NCBI RefSeq assembly: GCF_900747795.2
Contig: NC_041401.2
Span: 121,307,722 to 121,371,721, forward strand
DNA from: Erpetoichthys calabaricus
Taxonomy: Eukaryota; Chordata; Cladistia; Polypteriformes; Polypteridae
Length of the DNA: 64,000 nucleotides
Direction of reading: 5' to 3'
Positions 1 to 12,400 of this stretch are shown piece by piece; the stretch's first letter is position 1; each line of letters begins with the position of its first letter. A program made the position numbers and the translations under genes. The notes under the pieces are model-generated. The model saw only the letters and a list, made by a program, of their open reading frames with translations. It did not search any database and was not told the origin of the DNA.

Positions 1-268
1 TAATTATACGTTTGGCACCCCAGACTGTAAATGTCAGATGAATGGTATGTTATTGTAATTGCATCTTCCCGCTGAGCCAACTGAAACATGGAGACACTAA
101 CAAAGATCACCAGATATTCTTAACAGTACAACACATCCAGCTGTGGAAGACCGTGGTCACCCTTAACACTTCTGTCCAACTTGTGGCTGCTTTTACATTG
201 GACACCCACTGAATATGAGTACAGCGGTGGGCTACAGTTAGTGCTCTGCCATACACCTCCACTCTTAC

Positions 269-3200
269 CTTTGACCTTGAGACAGCGACCGCCAATTCTG
301 TAGGCTTCAAAATGATGGGACAAAGGGGTATTTGACTGGTCCAAAAAGAGGTCCACCTTGGTTAACTCGATGCCCTTTCGCTCAAATACAGGCACGAGCA
401 CCTCCCTGTGGGAATGAAAGGGCACAGGCCATTAGGGAGTCACAGGTACAGAAAGTGGACGCCCTCGCGGCCTGATCTCCTCACCCAAGCGTCTTCCTCT
501 TCACCGCGGGGACGATCTCGCTCTCGATATCAACATTCAAATCGAACTTCAATGTAAAACATTCCTTATTGGGATCCTGAAAGCGAAACAAAGATAGGCC
601 ATTGATGAGACAACAACCGGATGGCCCTGTGGAAGTCCTTGTTTCCTTTAATTTGTCCCAACCCAACATTTTCTGGAGGGGAACTCACATCAGTATTCCT
701 TCGCCGAGGCTTCTTCTTGGGCAGCTTCAAGCTGGAGTTCTTCCGGTCTCTAAACAAAAAAGAACCGCCAAGAGACAAAGTGAACAAAGCAAAGCCTTTA
801 TTGACCACCCTCCTTCTTCTTCTCTGGTGATTCCTAACTCTGCTCAGGTATGCCGGTAACCATTCAGGACCCCAGCGTGGGGCTCAAAGGGGTGCCCGCC
901 ACTTAAAAACAGGGTCACAAACTATTTAAACTGCCACAAGCGACATGGCGTAATGAGCTCTTTCCTGGGATTCCCGGTGACTCATCTTCCAAGCACATTA
1001 CTCGTCCGCTACTTGTGGTAACAGCAGTTAGTCAGGATAAATCCTACTTGCGACACGACACGGCTCATATGCAGCTGCAATTTCAGGCGGTTTTGGACAA
1101 AGATCAGAATGGCCTGTAAGCACAGATGTTTACAGGCTCATCTGAACAGATGTCACTGTCACTAGTCCAGCCAAAAGAAACGGCAAGACTGGGCTGACGC
1201 TCCGATGTATTCCTGTCTGACGAAACTTCACCCTCCCACTAACAGACACGTCTTTTGACCAGATCTTCACCTCCAGGTCTTCAACGTCAAAACGCTGACA
1301 ACATCTCATTCAACATTTGTGAATTTCCCCTTGGGATTAATAATGTGTCTATCTATCTGATCGAGGAGTATGTGCTTTAGCTGCTGCCCAATACTAAAAA
1401 AGGGGAACTGAAAGAAAGAGGCTGACTTGGTGAGTGTACGTTAAGGATGAAAACGCCACAAACCCCAGCCGATGCCATCTTCTGGTTCAGCCACCAAGAC
1501 CTTGACGCACAACTCAGGTTCTCGTTGAGAGCCGAGCTACCACTGATGTCACTTCACAGCCTCACTTATGAAACAGACCCCATTTTTACAAACTGTCAAA
1601 ACCATTTTCTTGCGAATTCGTGGAATCTCCTCGCCGCCTCCATCCCAATAAAGTAAAAGCACATCATACCGGAGACGCGAGCATTTGAACATCTCTCATT
1701 AGCACAAAGCCACATCACAAAAAACAAAGGACGCACAGCATGACCCCCAAACTTTCCAGGTTTTAAAAGCTGAGCCGCAGTCAAAGACATTTAAAGTTAG
1801 ATCTTCTCCAACCCACTTCATCATGAGGTGCAAGACATGTCAGTACGGTGGTCCACCACGGGGTCTACACTCACACAAGTCTGATTCACCACCACCACCA
1901 CCCGGCATGTCTTTGAGGATATGCAAGAAAAAGCCATGCAGAGTCAGGGAGAAAAGGGCCGTCATTACGGGGGCCCCCTTTAGAAATCAGGAATTGACAC
2001 GTTTCCATCAAACACTCGACTCAGGGGTCTGCCACCCTGCATGTTACGCTTTGCTGCCCGCTCATCATCGCACATGTCTTTACTGCGTCCTGCAGCAATA
2101 TGCTCAGTTTAGCCTTCCGTCCTCTCTTGTTACACGTACCAAAATAAATAAATGCCATGGGATTAGCAATGCATTGTCGAAATGACACTTGGCCGAATCA
2201 TAAAAACATGTCCTGTAAAGAACAATAAGAAGAGGGCTAGTGTGTCCTTAGTAGTGCTCAGTGGCCTGAGGCGTCTGCCCTCTTTGCCTTCTGCTAATGG
2301 CAGCCCTGCCTCTTCCTGCATTCTCCAGCTGCCAGCACGCTAGGACATTCCCTCTACCTATAAAACAAACACCCACCCTCTCTCTGGATCGTCTTCTTCC
2401 CCAATGTCAGGGGCAGGGCAAGTGCGTGGAGGACAGGACCGGGTGGACACATTCCTGGCCAAGACAGAACCTGCAGACGAAGTAAAGTTCCATTATCAGA
2501 AGGCACGCGTGAACTCCTACATTCCATTTCGTGAACTTGCTTCTCGTGCCGTCTCGCTCATGCGCCTCTGCGTACTCGTGTATGGCATACCTGCATGTGC
2601 TCGATACACTCTCAGACAAACACACCTTGTGGCTGCAGGTCAAAGCGGAGATGCCTGTCAAAATGCATGGTATCCTCCAGGGGCTGATGGAGACGCAAGT
2701 CACATGACAGGCAAAGGTTCAAGGGCTGCTGGTTTTGGAGTTTCTGGCAATCCGGGTGGTGGCACACCTGTGGACAGATGCAAAGACAACATTAGCGGTC
2801 CGAGCCTTTCTAAACACATGTGGCTCCCCTGACGCAGCCAGCCTCAGGCTCCGGGGTCACAGCAGACAGATTAGACTGAGCGCACTCCACACGGCTGAAG
2901 CTTGCAGAGGATTATCAAGCGGAGGAGTCACGTGGCCTCTGATCCTGCTTTACACCACTGGACGCAGAGCGCAGACTGGGAGCCACCTGTATGGACAGGG
3001 GGAGGGGTGCGTCAGCTATCTGTAACCCCCCCCCCCCCTAATTATGTGGCGGGCAGCAGTTGTATTCTAAAAACTCCACCTCGTCCTGAGCCCGTCAGCT
3101 TGTCCAGTGGCACACAGCGGCCCCCTGTCCCACTCAGGAAGTGTGCTCCCAACTGCACAACAATGCCTCATGTGGCGTATTTCCTGACATTGTCTGGAGG

Positions 3201-6200
3201 CTTCTCCCCTCTGCTGCACTCCTCTCCAGCCAGCAGGAAATGAGTGAGACATTAGGAGAACAGGGGGGCACAGGGGGCACCACTCCCTAGGCAGCACTGC
3301 ATCGTCCTGATCCTACAACTGGCCAAGAGTCACACACAACCAGGATTTCTGGGCCTGTCCCCAGTGACCTGGGTCATCACGGGGGGGGACCGTTAGCTAC
3401 TATGGAGCTACCAACCAGTACTGTCACTGACAGGCCTTAGTGGTCCATGAAGAGGCAAAATCAACCTTCCACATTGCTCTTTTGCACCAGGGGCTACTGC
3501 AGATCCCAAAGCATCCCCTCCAGTTTAATCAGGGTAACCGCATTAGCCAGGCAACTAAATCCAAAAAACAGGCAAGCAGAGCCCTTCAGACAGTGAAGAA
3601 GCACACGGCGTACAGAGTGCAGCAGCGACCTAGTCGAAAACAGCCAGCACGTCCCGCAGGATGGCAAGAGGGGAGACTTTCAAAAGTATGCGGGCCCCCA
3701 GGCAGCATCTGGCAACACTACAGGCTGCCGGGCCTCCAGGTGCACTCACTTCACAGCGAGGAGCGTGCCAAAGTGCCTGCGTAGACAGAAACAGGCCTAA
3801 ACGAATTCAACACCCGTCCAGTGGAGAGTGCAGCCTCCTAACAACCACGTCGTCCCCAGCACTCCTTCAGTACAGCAGATCAGCGACTAATCACAACATC
3901 CACATCCTGTCCTCGCGCTGACCCCTCTGGTGGCCGAGATGCCCACTAGATAGGACACTCACCTGGACAGCGTCACACCAGCACTCGGCGCCCTCATCCC
4001 TGTCGAGTGTACGGCCTGTCTGAGGTACACAGGCAGGCAGACAGACAGGTCAGCGTCTGAGTCCTGCGCCCGCCGTCTGCAGGGCTGGCCCTCCCCCCAA
4101 ACCCAACCTCCCCCACCACTTCCTCAAGTGGCTTTTTTTTTTTTAAAAAAGAAGATGAAACAATGGCAGAGATTCTTCAAAAGTTAAAAAGGCTCATATA
4201 ACTTGACACACCACGAGTGGGGCCTGAGACTAAAAGGGTGGGCATATTCAAGCCAAAAACGCTGATGAGCGCATGAACATACACACAAAATCTGAACACG
4301 GTGGGCTACGGAAACTCGCTCACACACACCTAAGTAGGGGTATGCGCCTGCCTGTTTTACCAGTGACACAGGTCACAACCCCCCCACCCCCCCCCCCCAC
4401 AAAGGGGCACCCATCTTCTACACACTCACCTCCGTCAAGGTACACACATCTGCTCTTGGACTCGCACTCCTGCCCACCAGTATGCAGGTGAACCTACGCA
4501 GTCCTCAAAGGGCCTCCCAGGCAGCACTGGGAACACGTCCCACCATACGAAGCTTCGGGGACGGGAAGCGCAGGGTCAGAGGCTAAGAAACAGATGGGCC
4601 ATCTTCCTGTCTGCTGTTCCACCGTCTGTGGTAGCAGGAGTTTGAATGAAGCCAACAAGGAGGTGCTTTCCAGGAGTCAGAAGGAGCCCTTGGTAAGACG
4701 CAGTCCCACTGACCAGGTGAGATGGTAGCAGAGAAACAGGCAGGAGGCAGCCAACCTGAGACCTTGGAGCCACTGGCACAGCATATTATCTTCTCTGCGT
4801 CAGTCAGGCTTTTGGGACTTATTACCAAGGAGATGCTGCACCACGCCCGTGGGCCATGGCTTCTGTAAAAGGCAGGCTGGGAGCTGCCTGCGCCCATTCT
4901 TCTCTGCCCTGTGTTCCAGGTGTTGGGAAAAACAACTGGAGGCTGTGACGCTGCAGCCACGTGCCAAAAAAAACTCCCCCACAATATGAATGAACAATGA
5001 ATTACCAGCATTTGGGGATGGTCCACAGCTGAGGGGCATGGTGTTGGAATAATGATGATACCAGGAAAGACAGTGACCAGCTGTCAGGTGCAAAGCAAAT
5101 GAATGCAAATGGAATGGAGAAAAAAAAAAGAAAAAAGATTGGAGAAAAGAGCCAAGAGTGGCAGAGAACGGTGTCAACCAGGAAAGATTCAGACAGGACG
5201 GAGTACCACGGCACCCCATTACATACACAGGCAGAGACAAGGTGGGGGGGATAGAGAGGAAGCCCCTTCTCCCACGACTCCAACAGAACGCCCGTCTCTC
5301 TCACCTTCACTGCTCTCGGCCTCTCAGTGCATTCCGGGTGTTCGCACACAGGATCCTTCTCTTCAGGGAGGCCTCGGTCATCTGGAACACAAACCCAGAA
5401 AAAATTAAATAAAGTCACCCCCCCAAATCACCTATGGATCGGTGGTCCCCTCCTGTTGCGCGAGTCCAAACTTGACTCAGAATCATGACATTTCCCAGGG
5501 TCCCTTTTGTCAAAAGCAAGCAACAGATAGCAGACGCATCAGACATCTCGTCTCGTCTCATCCATCCTCATGGCCGGCAACAAAAACTCAAAGCCCAAGA
5601 CCTTCCTTGGTCACGGGGAGCTGGTATGAGGGTCTCATTTGCTTTCTCCTTCTCTCCCCTAAAGTGGTCCCTGGAGAGGTAGTTATAGATCTAGGAGCAG
5701 AGAATGACGAATCGTGCGTGCGAGCGAGCGACACCATAGCAGCATTCTCACCTCATGGGACTCTGGTTCACAGCGAGAGGGCCCCATGGTCAATAGCCGA
5801 CATCATACGTCAAACGTCCAGCGCCAAACTCTTCTGCCACTGCCTTCTTCCCAGTTTAAAAGCACCAGGCTGAGAGAGCAGCTCCTCCTAGGCCATTAAA
5901 TCAGCATGAGGTGGAGCAGACCGGGGAGCTGTTCTCACTTGCGCAGAGATTTCTCAACAGGAGCAAGTCCTGACACTTGCAGAGGAGGCCGGGCCTCCGT
6001 GAGGTTTCACTTTTGGGAAGATCATTCTGCCACCTCATTAATTAATACAGAGGGGCGTCCTTCACATTTGTCCTTTCAGTTTCACAGCAAATACAAGACT
6101 GCAAGAAGACCATCACGTCAACATTGGGGGCAAGGTAGAAACCAACCCTGGATGTGGTGCCCATTTGTCCCAATGGCTGTGTATGGGTTGATATGGTCAC

Positions 6201-6923
6201 CATTGTCACATGTACAGAGTACAGCAAAACTCTCCCATGCAACACTTTGCCACTAGTGCCATGATTAGAGAGTAGGAATACCTCAAACTGTCAGTCCTCC
6301 TTAACCCTCACACTCACCAGAGACCTGTGAACTCAACCTTGTGTTTCAAAGAAGTGTGACTATGTGATGGACACGGGAATATCAGGCCAACTCCCTGCAC
6401 TGTCCAGACCTGTACTTGAAGATGGGCTCCTTGGGCTCTGAAATCGCAGCACCACCCACTGCACTGCACGGTCGAGCCACACTCTTCACATTAGTACTCC
6501 TTGAAAAACCAGTCTAGAGAACTTGGGAGTCTCGCATTTAGCCTGTACCTCCACCACCTGGGAAGAGGAATAACTTATCACACGCGGGATTGGACTTTAA
6601 CCAAAATATGAAGCAAGATCAGAATCCCTGGATGATGTCTCTTCCACTTCTCCAAATGGAACAATTAAAGAAAAAAGACCAGCCCCAGTAAATACGCAAA
6701 ACTTCTCAACGTGATCAGTTATAAAAAAAATGAACCAAGCAAATGTTCCTGAGGTTCCCTTCTCGAGCTTGTCACCACTACCGGCATGAATGCCTTAATT
6801 TTCTTGTGTCAGTATGATTGTAATGGACAGCTGTCCCCCCACCACCTTGCCATACTTACCACAGAGATCAGTGATGTCCAGGGAGGAGGACCAAGAGTAC
6901 TTTTCCATGTTGCTGCTTTCCAT
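269..6923 (-). CDS. PLEKHG5: PLEKHG5, N-terminal exons (gene runs off the left edge)
   Basis: PLEKHG5 (Syx) is a Rho guanine-nucleotide exchange factor that activates RhoA at cell junctions and in neurons. Five exons fit one frame: 6860-6923, 5305-5381, 689-749, 485-576 and 269-405. The first reads from an ATG at 6923 ([21 protein letters not shown]) and joins in phase to [19 protein letters not shown]. The later exons give [20 protein letters not shown], then [20 protein letters not shown], then [20 protein letters not shown] followed by [19 protein letters not shown]. These match the human PLEKHG5 N-terminus and its ubiquitin-like/Ras-binding-type region almost residue for residue. The DH and PH domains must lie left of position 1. 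I could not place the exon expected between 749 and 5305 that carries the cysteine-rich and acidic stretch of the human protein. The start at 6923 has G at -3 and +4, but an upstream exon is not excluded. Identity is certain from the last three exons; the first two are inferred from phase and weaker similarity. Confidence 0.85.
750..5304 (-). other. PLEKHG5 intron(s), one expected exon not found
   Basis: This 4.5 kb stretch lies between two placed PLEKHG5 exons. It holds GC-rich unique-looking sequence, short C and G homopolymers (near 3028, 4380, 4131) and, at 1316-1352, the tail of a non-LTR retrotransposon (CCCCTTGGGATTAATAA followed by ATCT units). Phase arithmetic says an exon entering in phase 0 and leaving in phase 2 should be here. 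Scanning both strands I saw nothing resembling the human segment, so it may be diverged, alternative or absent. Confidence 0.5.
1316..1356 (+). repeat. Non-LTR retrotransposon 3' tail with ATCT repeats
   Basis: The sequence ATTTCCCCTTGGGATTAATA followed by TCTATCTATC is the same terminal block seen at 31738-31785, which marks both as 3' ends of one LINE/SINE family that ends in a short ATCT microsatellite. Only the tail is recognisable; the body has decayed or was never inserted. Confidence 0.6.
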
Positions 6924-8714
6924 CACCGTCACCGAGGTTGGCAGAGGCTGAAGCTCATACGCCCCACGTTTCTTCCAGTAGAGAAACATCACACCCGACT
7001 TAGTCCAGCAGGTGAAGTGAGCCGAGCAAAAGCGAGAGGTCAAGTGACTTCCGAAGACACGATGGCACAGAGTCCCCCATTACTGTCTAGGTCTCGTTTT
7101 CTACTGCACCTAACACTTCCCAAGTGCTTATCCTCCCAATATCTACCAGTTTGTAGGGGCTGGGCCAAGTCATGTGTTTTTGGGGTCTTCGGTTAGGTCC
7201 GCTCCAGACAAGCACTGTATTCAGCCCTTGGGAGGTGTACACTGGACTGCATGGGAACTATGCGATAGTTTTGATGATGGGCGACACAAAGCCCTCTTTT
7301 AAATCTCCTCCTACAGACAAGACCAAATGCCTGGCCATCTGACCTTTCCTCCGCCTGCAGAGCGAATCACATATCGCTCATTATTCACTTCTCACCCTAC
7401 TCAAAAGTTTGCACCAAGAGTATTAAAACATGTAAACAAGCAGGTAAGGCCAACATTTTAGGGGCAGCAGTTAAGGCTTACTATACAGCCACCATAACAT
7501 TTGCAGAAGCACTCTGCCCCTCCAACCGGGCATGGCATAATGACTCTGGCAACGTCATCGGGAGAGTGGGTGGCATAATCCCAGCCTGCAAAGATATTCT
7601 AATGCATGGTGTGGGAAGATGGCCTCTCCTCCAGAGGGACCAGATTATCAATGAACAAAATGAAATTTCGGGACAAGAGGTGCAGGAGTAAGAACAAGAA
7701 GTCTCAATGGCTATCAGGCACCTTTACCTGAACTTTCAAACGCATGACTCCTGCTTAACAACATCAATGTTTACAAGGCCACAGTGACACATCAAGCGCA
7801 AGCCTTTTTTAGATTTCCCCCAGGAAATGGGACCGACAAGCACAAATTTGAAAACTTTCATACAGGGAGTGACACATCAGTGCTTAGAAGCAGACAGTTA
7901 TCATCCTTTTAAATTACAGACTGCTACACATGACTCTTTACGGAAAATGAGTCAAGCAGGCTTACTGACAAATTGCTTTGAAGCAAAGAGGCCAGGGCTG
8001 ATCCCAAAGAAACAGATGGAAAAGGGGAGCGGCAGCGCACGTTTGAAATGTGGCCGTCTGGACAAGAATGAGAAACGGCTTAGCCCAGAGAGGTCTGCGT
8101 CAAAACAGACCACCTACGCCAAAGTCAAAGAAACACTCAAAAGTCGTGATGTCACAGCAAATGGGCAGGTACAAAAAAAACAACACAGACGACACTATCC
8201 TCTCTCCCAATATCTACTCTTGTATACTAACTAGAAACCCTCTTTTAACAGACTGGCCCCCTACTGGGCTCCTCCGAGTCACCCTCTACTTCTACAAAAA
8301 GTCCTCAGGCAGGCACTATAGCGTCATAAGCGACCTTAACGCCAGGTGAAGCTCGGAGTGTGGCGTGGCATGGCGAGCAGATCCTTGCCATTGTGGTTAC
8401 CATATGCCCTCTAGTGGCATTTCTTTGGACTGCAGCCTAGCTGCTGTTGGCTCCATTGGGATGCTGCTGTTCAAAGGCCTAGTGACTTGTTTTTTTGTTT
8501 TCTTTTTTAATGGAGACTTAATTTAAATCAACAATACATCTGGGTGAAGAAATACAAAGAAAATGAGGGAGAGTTGAACAAAAGAATGCAGTGCTGCTGT
8601 CCTACAGTTTACTCTCCGATTCGGTATACACCTGCTGCCTTTGACCGGTCAGCCCACCATCTTCAGCAAAGAAACACAACTGCTTAAATGCTTGCCATTT
8701 CACTTTCCAGGTAA
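6924..8714. other. Intergenic spacer between PLEKHG5 and PER3
   Basis: Spacer upstream of the first placed PLEKHG5 exon and downstream of the PER3 polyadenylation signal. It must hold the promoter for this PLEKHG5 transcript, but I see no CpG-dense block, TATA box or clear first untranslated exon. Open frames here (for example 7827-8234 on the plus strand) have no family resemblance and I treat them as chance. Confidence 0.4.
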
Positions 8715-9435
8715 CAAAACATCGGGACTCTTAGTGTTTATTTTCACTTATATTTCATAAAAGTTTCCTCCCAAAACCAAAATACAACTGAAAAATCAAT
8801 CCCCCTTCCCCACCACATCATCACCTCTGTATTTTCTGTCACATGTCGCAAGTTTATAAAACAGGTTTATATATATATATATATAAAGAAAAGTTTTGGT
8901 AGTCTCAATAGATTTTAGAATTTAAAAAAGTAAAACAACATTTTGAATAAAGAATAAGCAGAATTCAGGATAGACAAGAGTAGCATTTACAGGCTAAAAC
9001 AGAAAACTGCACATGAAACAAGGGGGGAAAAAAAATAAAACCACCCCCCTCCCCCACTCGCTGTACTGCTTCAGTGATGCCCCCCAAGGAGGCTGCCCCA
9101 TATCATCCTCACACGTTTTTTTGCAGTGCTGCCAGAACCCAAGGCCAGCCTTCCGAATGGCACAGAGTCTGGGTGGTCAGTTCGATTCAGGGGTACTACA
9201 TGTGCACGTGAAGTCCTACGACAAGCACGACACCTCCACAGATGCACATGGCCATATACACATACAGGAAGTGAGAAGACACACTCGTACACATTCTGAT
9301 AAATGAAAAGTCTAACAAATTAATGCTTTCCTTAGAAAACAGGTGCCACAGTCACAGAGGTCTAATATAAAAAAAGCAAACCCCATTACTTTTTGTAAAA
9401 CCCAATTAATAAAAAAGCCCCCTTCTTGACCCCCC
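8715..9435 (-). other. PER3: PER3 3' untranslated region
   Basis: Sequence after the PER3 stop codon. A canonical AATAAA on the minus strand lies at 8742-8737, so cleavage near 8715 is likely, giving a UTR of about 700 bases. The UTR is A/T rich, contains a short TA repeat (8871-8885) and has CA-rich stretches. No other strong minus-strand poly(A) signal was noticed between the stop and 8737. Confidence 0.55.
8737..8742 (-). terminator. Likely PER3 poly(A) signal AATAAA
   Basis: The plus strand reads TTTATT here, which is AATAAA on the PER3 strand, about 700 bases after the stop codon. I infer use from position only. Confidence 0.5.
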
Positions 9436-12400
9436 TTAAATAATGGCAGTTTTCCCAGAACCCAGAGATCTGTCCTCCGACTCCCTCGTGTCCCCGCTTA
9501 GACTGTTCTGCTGATCAGGACAAGAACTCCCCTCTGTACCCGTGCCACAGTTCACACAGCCCTGCAAAAAAACAAAACAAACACAATTTTTCACATTAAG
9601 GAGTACAAATGACCACTCTTTGGGAGACTGCCCACCACACACACACACACACACACAACGACCCCTAAGAAACCAGTCTTCTCTACCTGGGTGTTTATCT
9701 GCTGTGGCACGGCGTGGTTGCGAATCCAGGGATGCACTTCCGCAAGCTCCTCTTTCTGGGCCTCGCTGAACCATGGCTGTGAAGACTGCAAGGTTAACAA
9801 CTTGTCCAAGTCTTCTTTCAACACCTGAGCTTTGTCCCTTTCACAGCCAAATGAAAACCACCGCCGTTAAGTACATGGACAGTAGCATTCAATTACAGAA
9901 TACTCGACTCTCTCTGCACATACCGGGTTGGGATCTGATAGGTCATAAGTGCTTCTTCAGACACCTTCCACACAGTGCTCCTACTGCAGACAGCAAACTC
10001 CTTCACCTCCTTGGATTCCAAACATTTCTGGCCTTTGTGTGAGGTTACTGAGGAGTCTTTACTAGCAAAGTATTTGCTGGTGTTTATGGTGTGACTGCTT
10101 CCTGCACATATAAAACATAGACATCTGGGTCCAATTTAGATAATGCTAGCTAGCACTCTTGGGTCAGTTTCAGGAACAAATGGATAACAAGACACACTTC
10201 CCACACAAACATCAAGGTACTGCAGCTCGCCAAACACACTGCCACCTCTTAAACAAGGTGAGATACTGCAAACAGACCTGTGTGGCTGGCAGAAGTGCCA
10301 TTGGAGCCCGATCCCAAAGAGTCCCCTGACCTACTGCCTGATGCATTAGATCCCGTCCCCGACTGGGCATCCTCATGAAGCAGCAGGTCAAGTAACTCAC
10401 TAGATGAAGACATATTGTCATGGTTGTCAGATGCAATCCCAGCTTCACCCTGGAAGCACATGCCCAATTTAATGATGAACACATTATTGACATGAGACAT
10501 TAGAACCTATAGGTAGGTATAACCCTAAATTCACTTACACATTTAGTTTCCTCAGGTGACTGCTCAACTGGCTTTGGAAGCTCCTCTTGGAGAAGGTTGA
10601 GCTGTAGTGGTGAGCTAGATCGTGAATTGGAGAACAATGGTGGGGGCACCTCAGAAGGTACAGGGCAGGTAACAGGGGAGACAGGAGCAGAGAGATATGA
10701 AGGGGAATGACACTGAGGCACAGCCTTGGTGGTTGGCTGTGGCTGAACAATGGGGCAGGAGGGCAAGGTACCTTGAAAGGAAGGGGAAAACAATACTGGC
10801 TGAGACATGGGCACTGTAGGGTAGAAGGGTGGGGTGGGTAAGGGTGCAACTGCATTAACTGCCTGAGGGTATACTGTATAGTAAGGATAAATCACTGCCA
10901 TTATAGGAGTGGCACAGGGAACAGAATATGTTGGCATATTGCAAGGAACTCCCCCTGGTGGAACACTGGAGGCTGAGATAGTCAGGTTAACCGAGGGCAT
11001 TCCAGGGCCAACAGGAATGGGTATAACTTGTGGCTGCATAGAACAGGCAGCATGGGTGGGCTGAACTAAGGGAGGAGAAAAACCCATGACTGAGGAACTG
11101 GTATGGGAAGAATGAGAGGACAGCCAAGAATGGTGGGGAGCAGGAGTTGTAGAGGTGCAATGGTGAGTGCCACTGGGCAAAGGGTGAATGCTATCAGAAG
11201 ACACCTGATCTTTGGGACATTTTTGTTTCAGCTTGTTGGCTTTGCCCTTCCACCATCCAAAAGTGCTGGTAGGAAGTGAAGAGTAGTCACCTGCAAAAGA
11301 GACAGCAACATGTCAGGCTTCCAAAATTTGCTTGACCCAGCCGCTCACGGACTGTAGTATTGATACTATAACCAGACACATCCATCCATCCTCAATGCCA
11401 AATACATCTGGAGAATCAATCAGTTAAAAAGCCTACCTGGGTGCTGTGAACCTGCCCTGCTGCTATCTCCACGTTGCAAATATGAGCTATACGGGCTCAA
11501 CATAATGTGATGGCGAAAACGGTCCACATAGTCCTGTTCTTCTTTCTGAGTATGGGCTGAAAGTACTTCCTTAGTCAAGCCCACCTTACGGAATTCTTCA
11601 AGTGGCAAGGTCAAAATCGGGCTAGCATAGGATGGCTTGGAAGTCATGTCAAGCTGCTCGTTGCTCACAGCAGCATCTTCCAGGGCTGCTGCTGCTTCTG
11701 AAAGAGTCAAAAACACATCATTCATGTCGCCATCTTAATTAAAGTGGATGCCAAAAGGTGAGAAGGAACCTACCAGACTCGGGCTGTGGAACATGGACAA
11801 TAGTACTGCTGAAACTGCACTGGCTAGTGACAGACACCATGCTCATTGCCTTGGTGGATACAGTGAGGTCAGTTAGCGGGGCTCCCACCACTGCAGCTGT
11901 TGTATGAACATCAGTTGTCATTTCAGAGCCCACTGAAACCTGGCTATCTGGCACTACAGATGGCAGCAGTGCCACACCTGAAGACAAGGAAAATGCGTTT
12001 TTTTAGACTTTAGAGGTTTTTGTGTAGGTGGACAATCCTACGGGATTGCTTCATAGTGGGATACCCGCATGGGTCATTAATTCAGAGGGACTGCAAGCAG
12101 CAGCTCCAGAGGAAGCCCAACAAGTAAACAACCATGCCTCCCTCCGCCTTGCCTCAGATTCACATACTTTCTGAGCTCTGCACCTCCTGTTGTCTCACTT
12201 CTGCAGGATTGTCCTCTTCAGAGGAAGAGGATGTTGCTAAAGATGAAGACTCGCACTTCCTCTTCAGAGTGGGAAGACTGCAGCTCTCTAGATACCTACA
12301 GGAACACAGGAGGACAACACATTCCTTTAGCCGTCACTTTTCATTTCCTTTTATACATGACATCCCGTAAAAGCCTGCAAGTGAACAGGGCTGCAGAGTC

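Noticed and set aside
1823-2185. 120-codon plus-strand frame and other GC-rich frames in 1.4-6.3 kb
   Set aside because: Shadow frames in PLEKHG5 introns with no family likeness and atypical composition.
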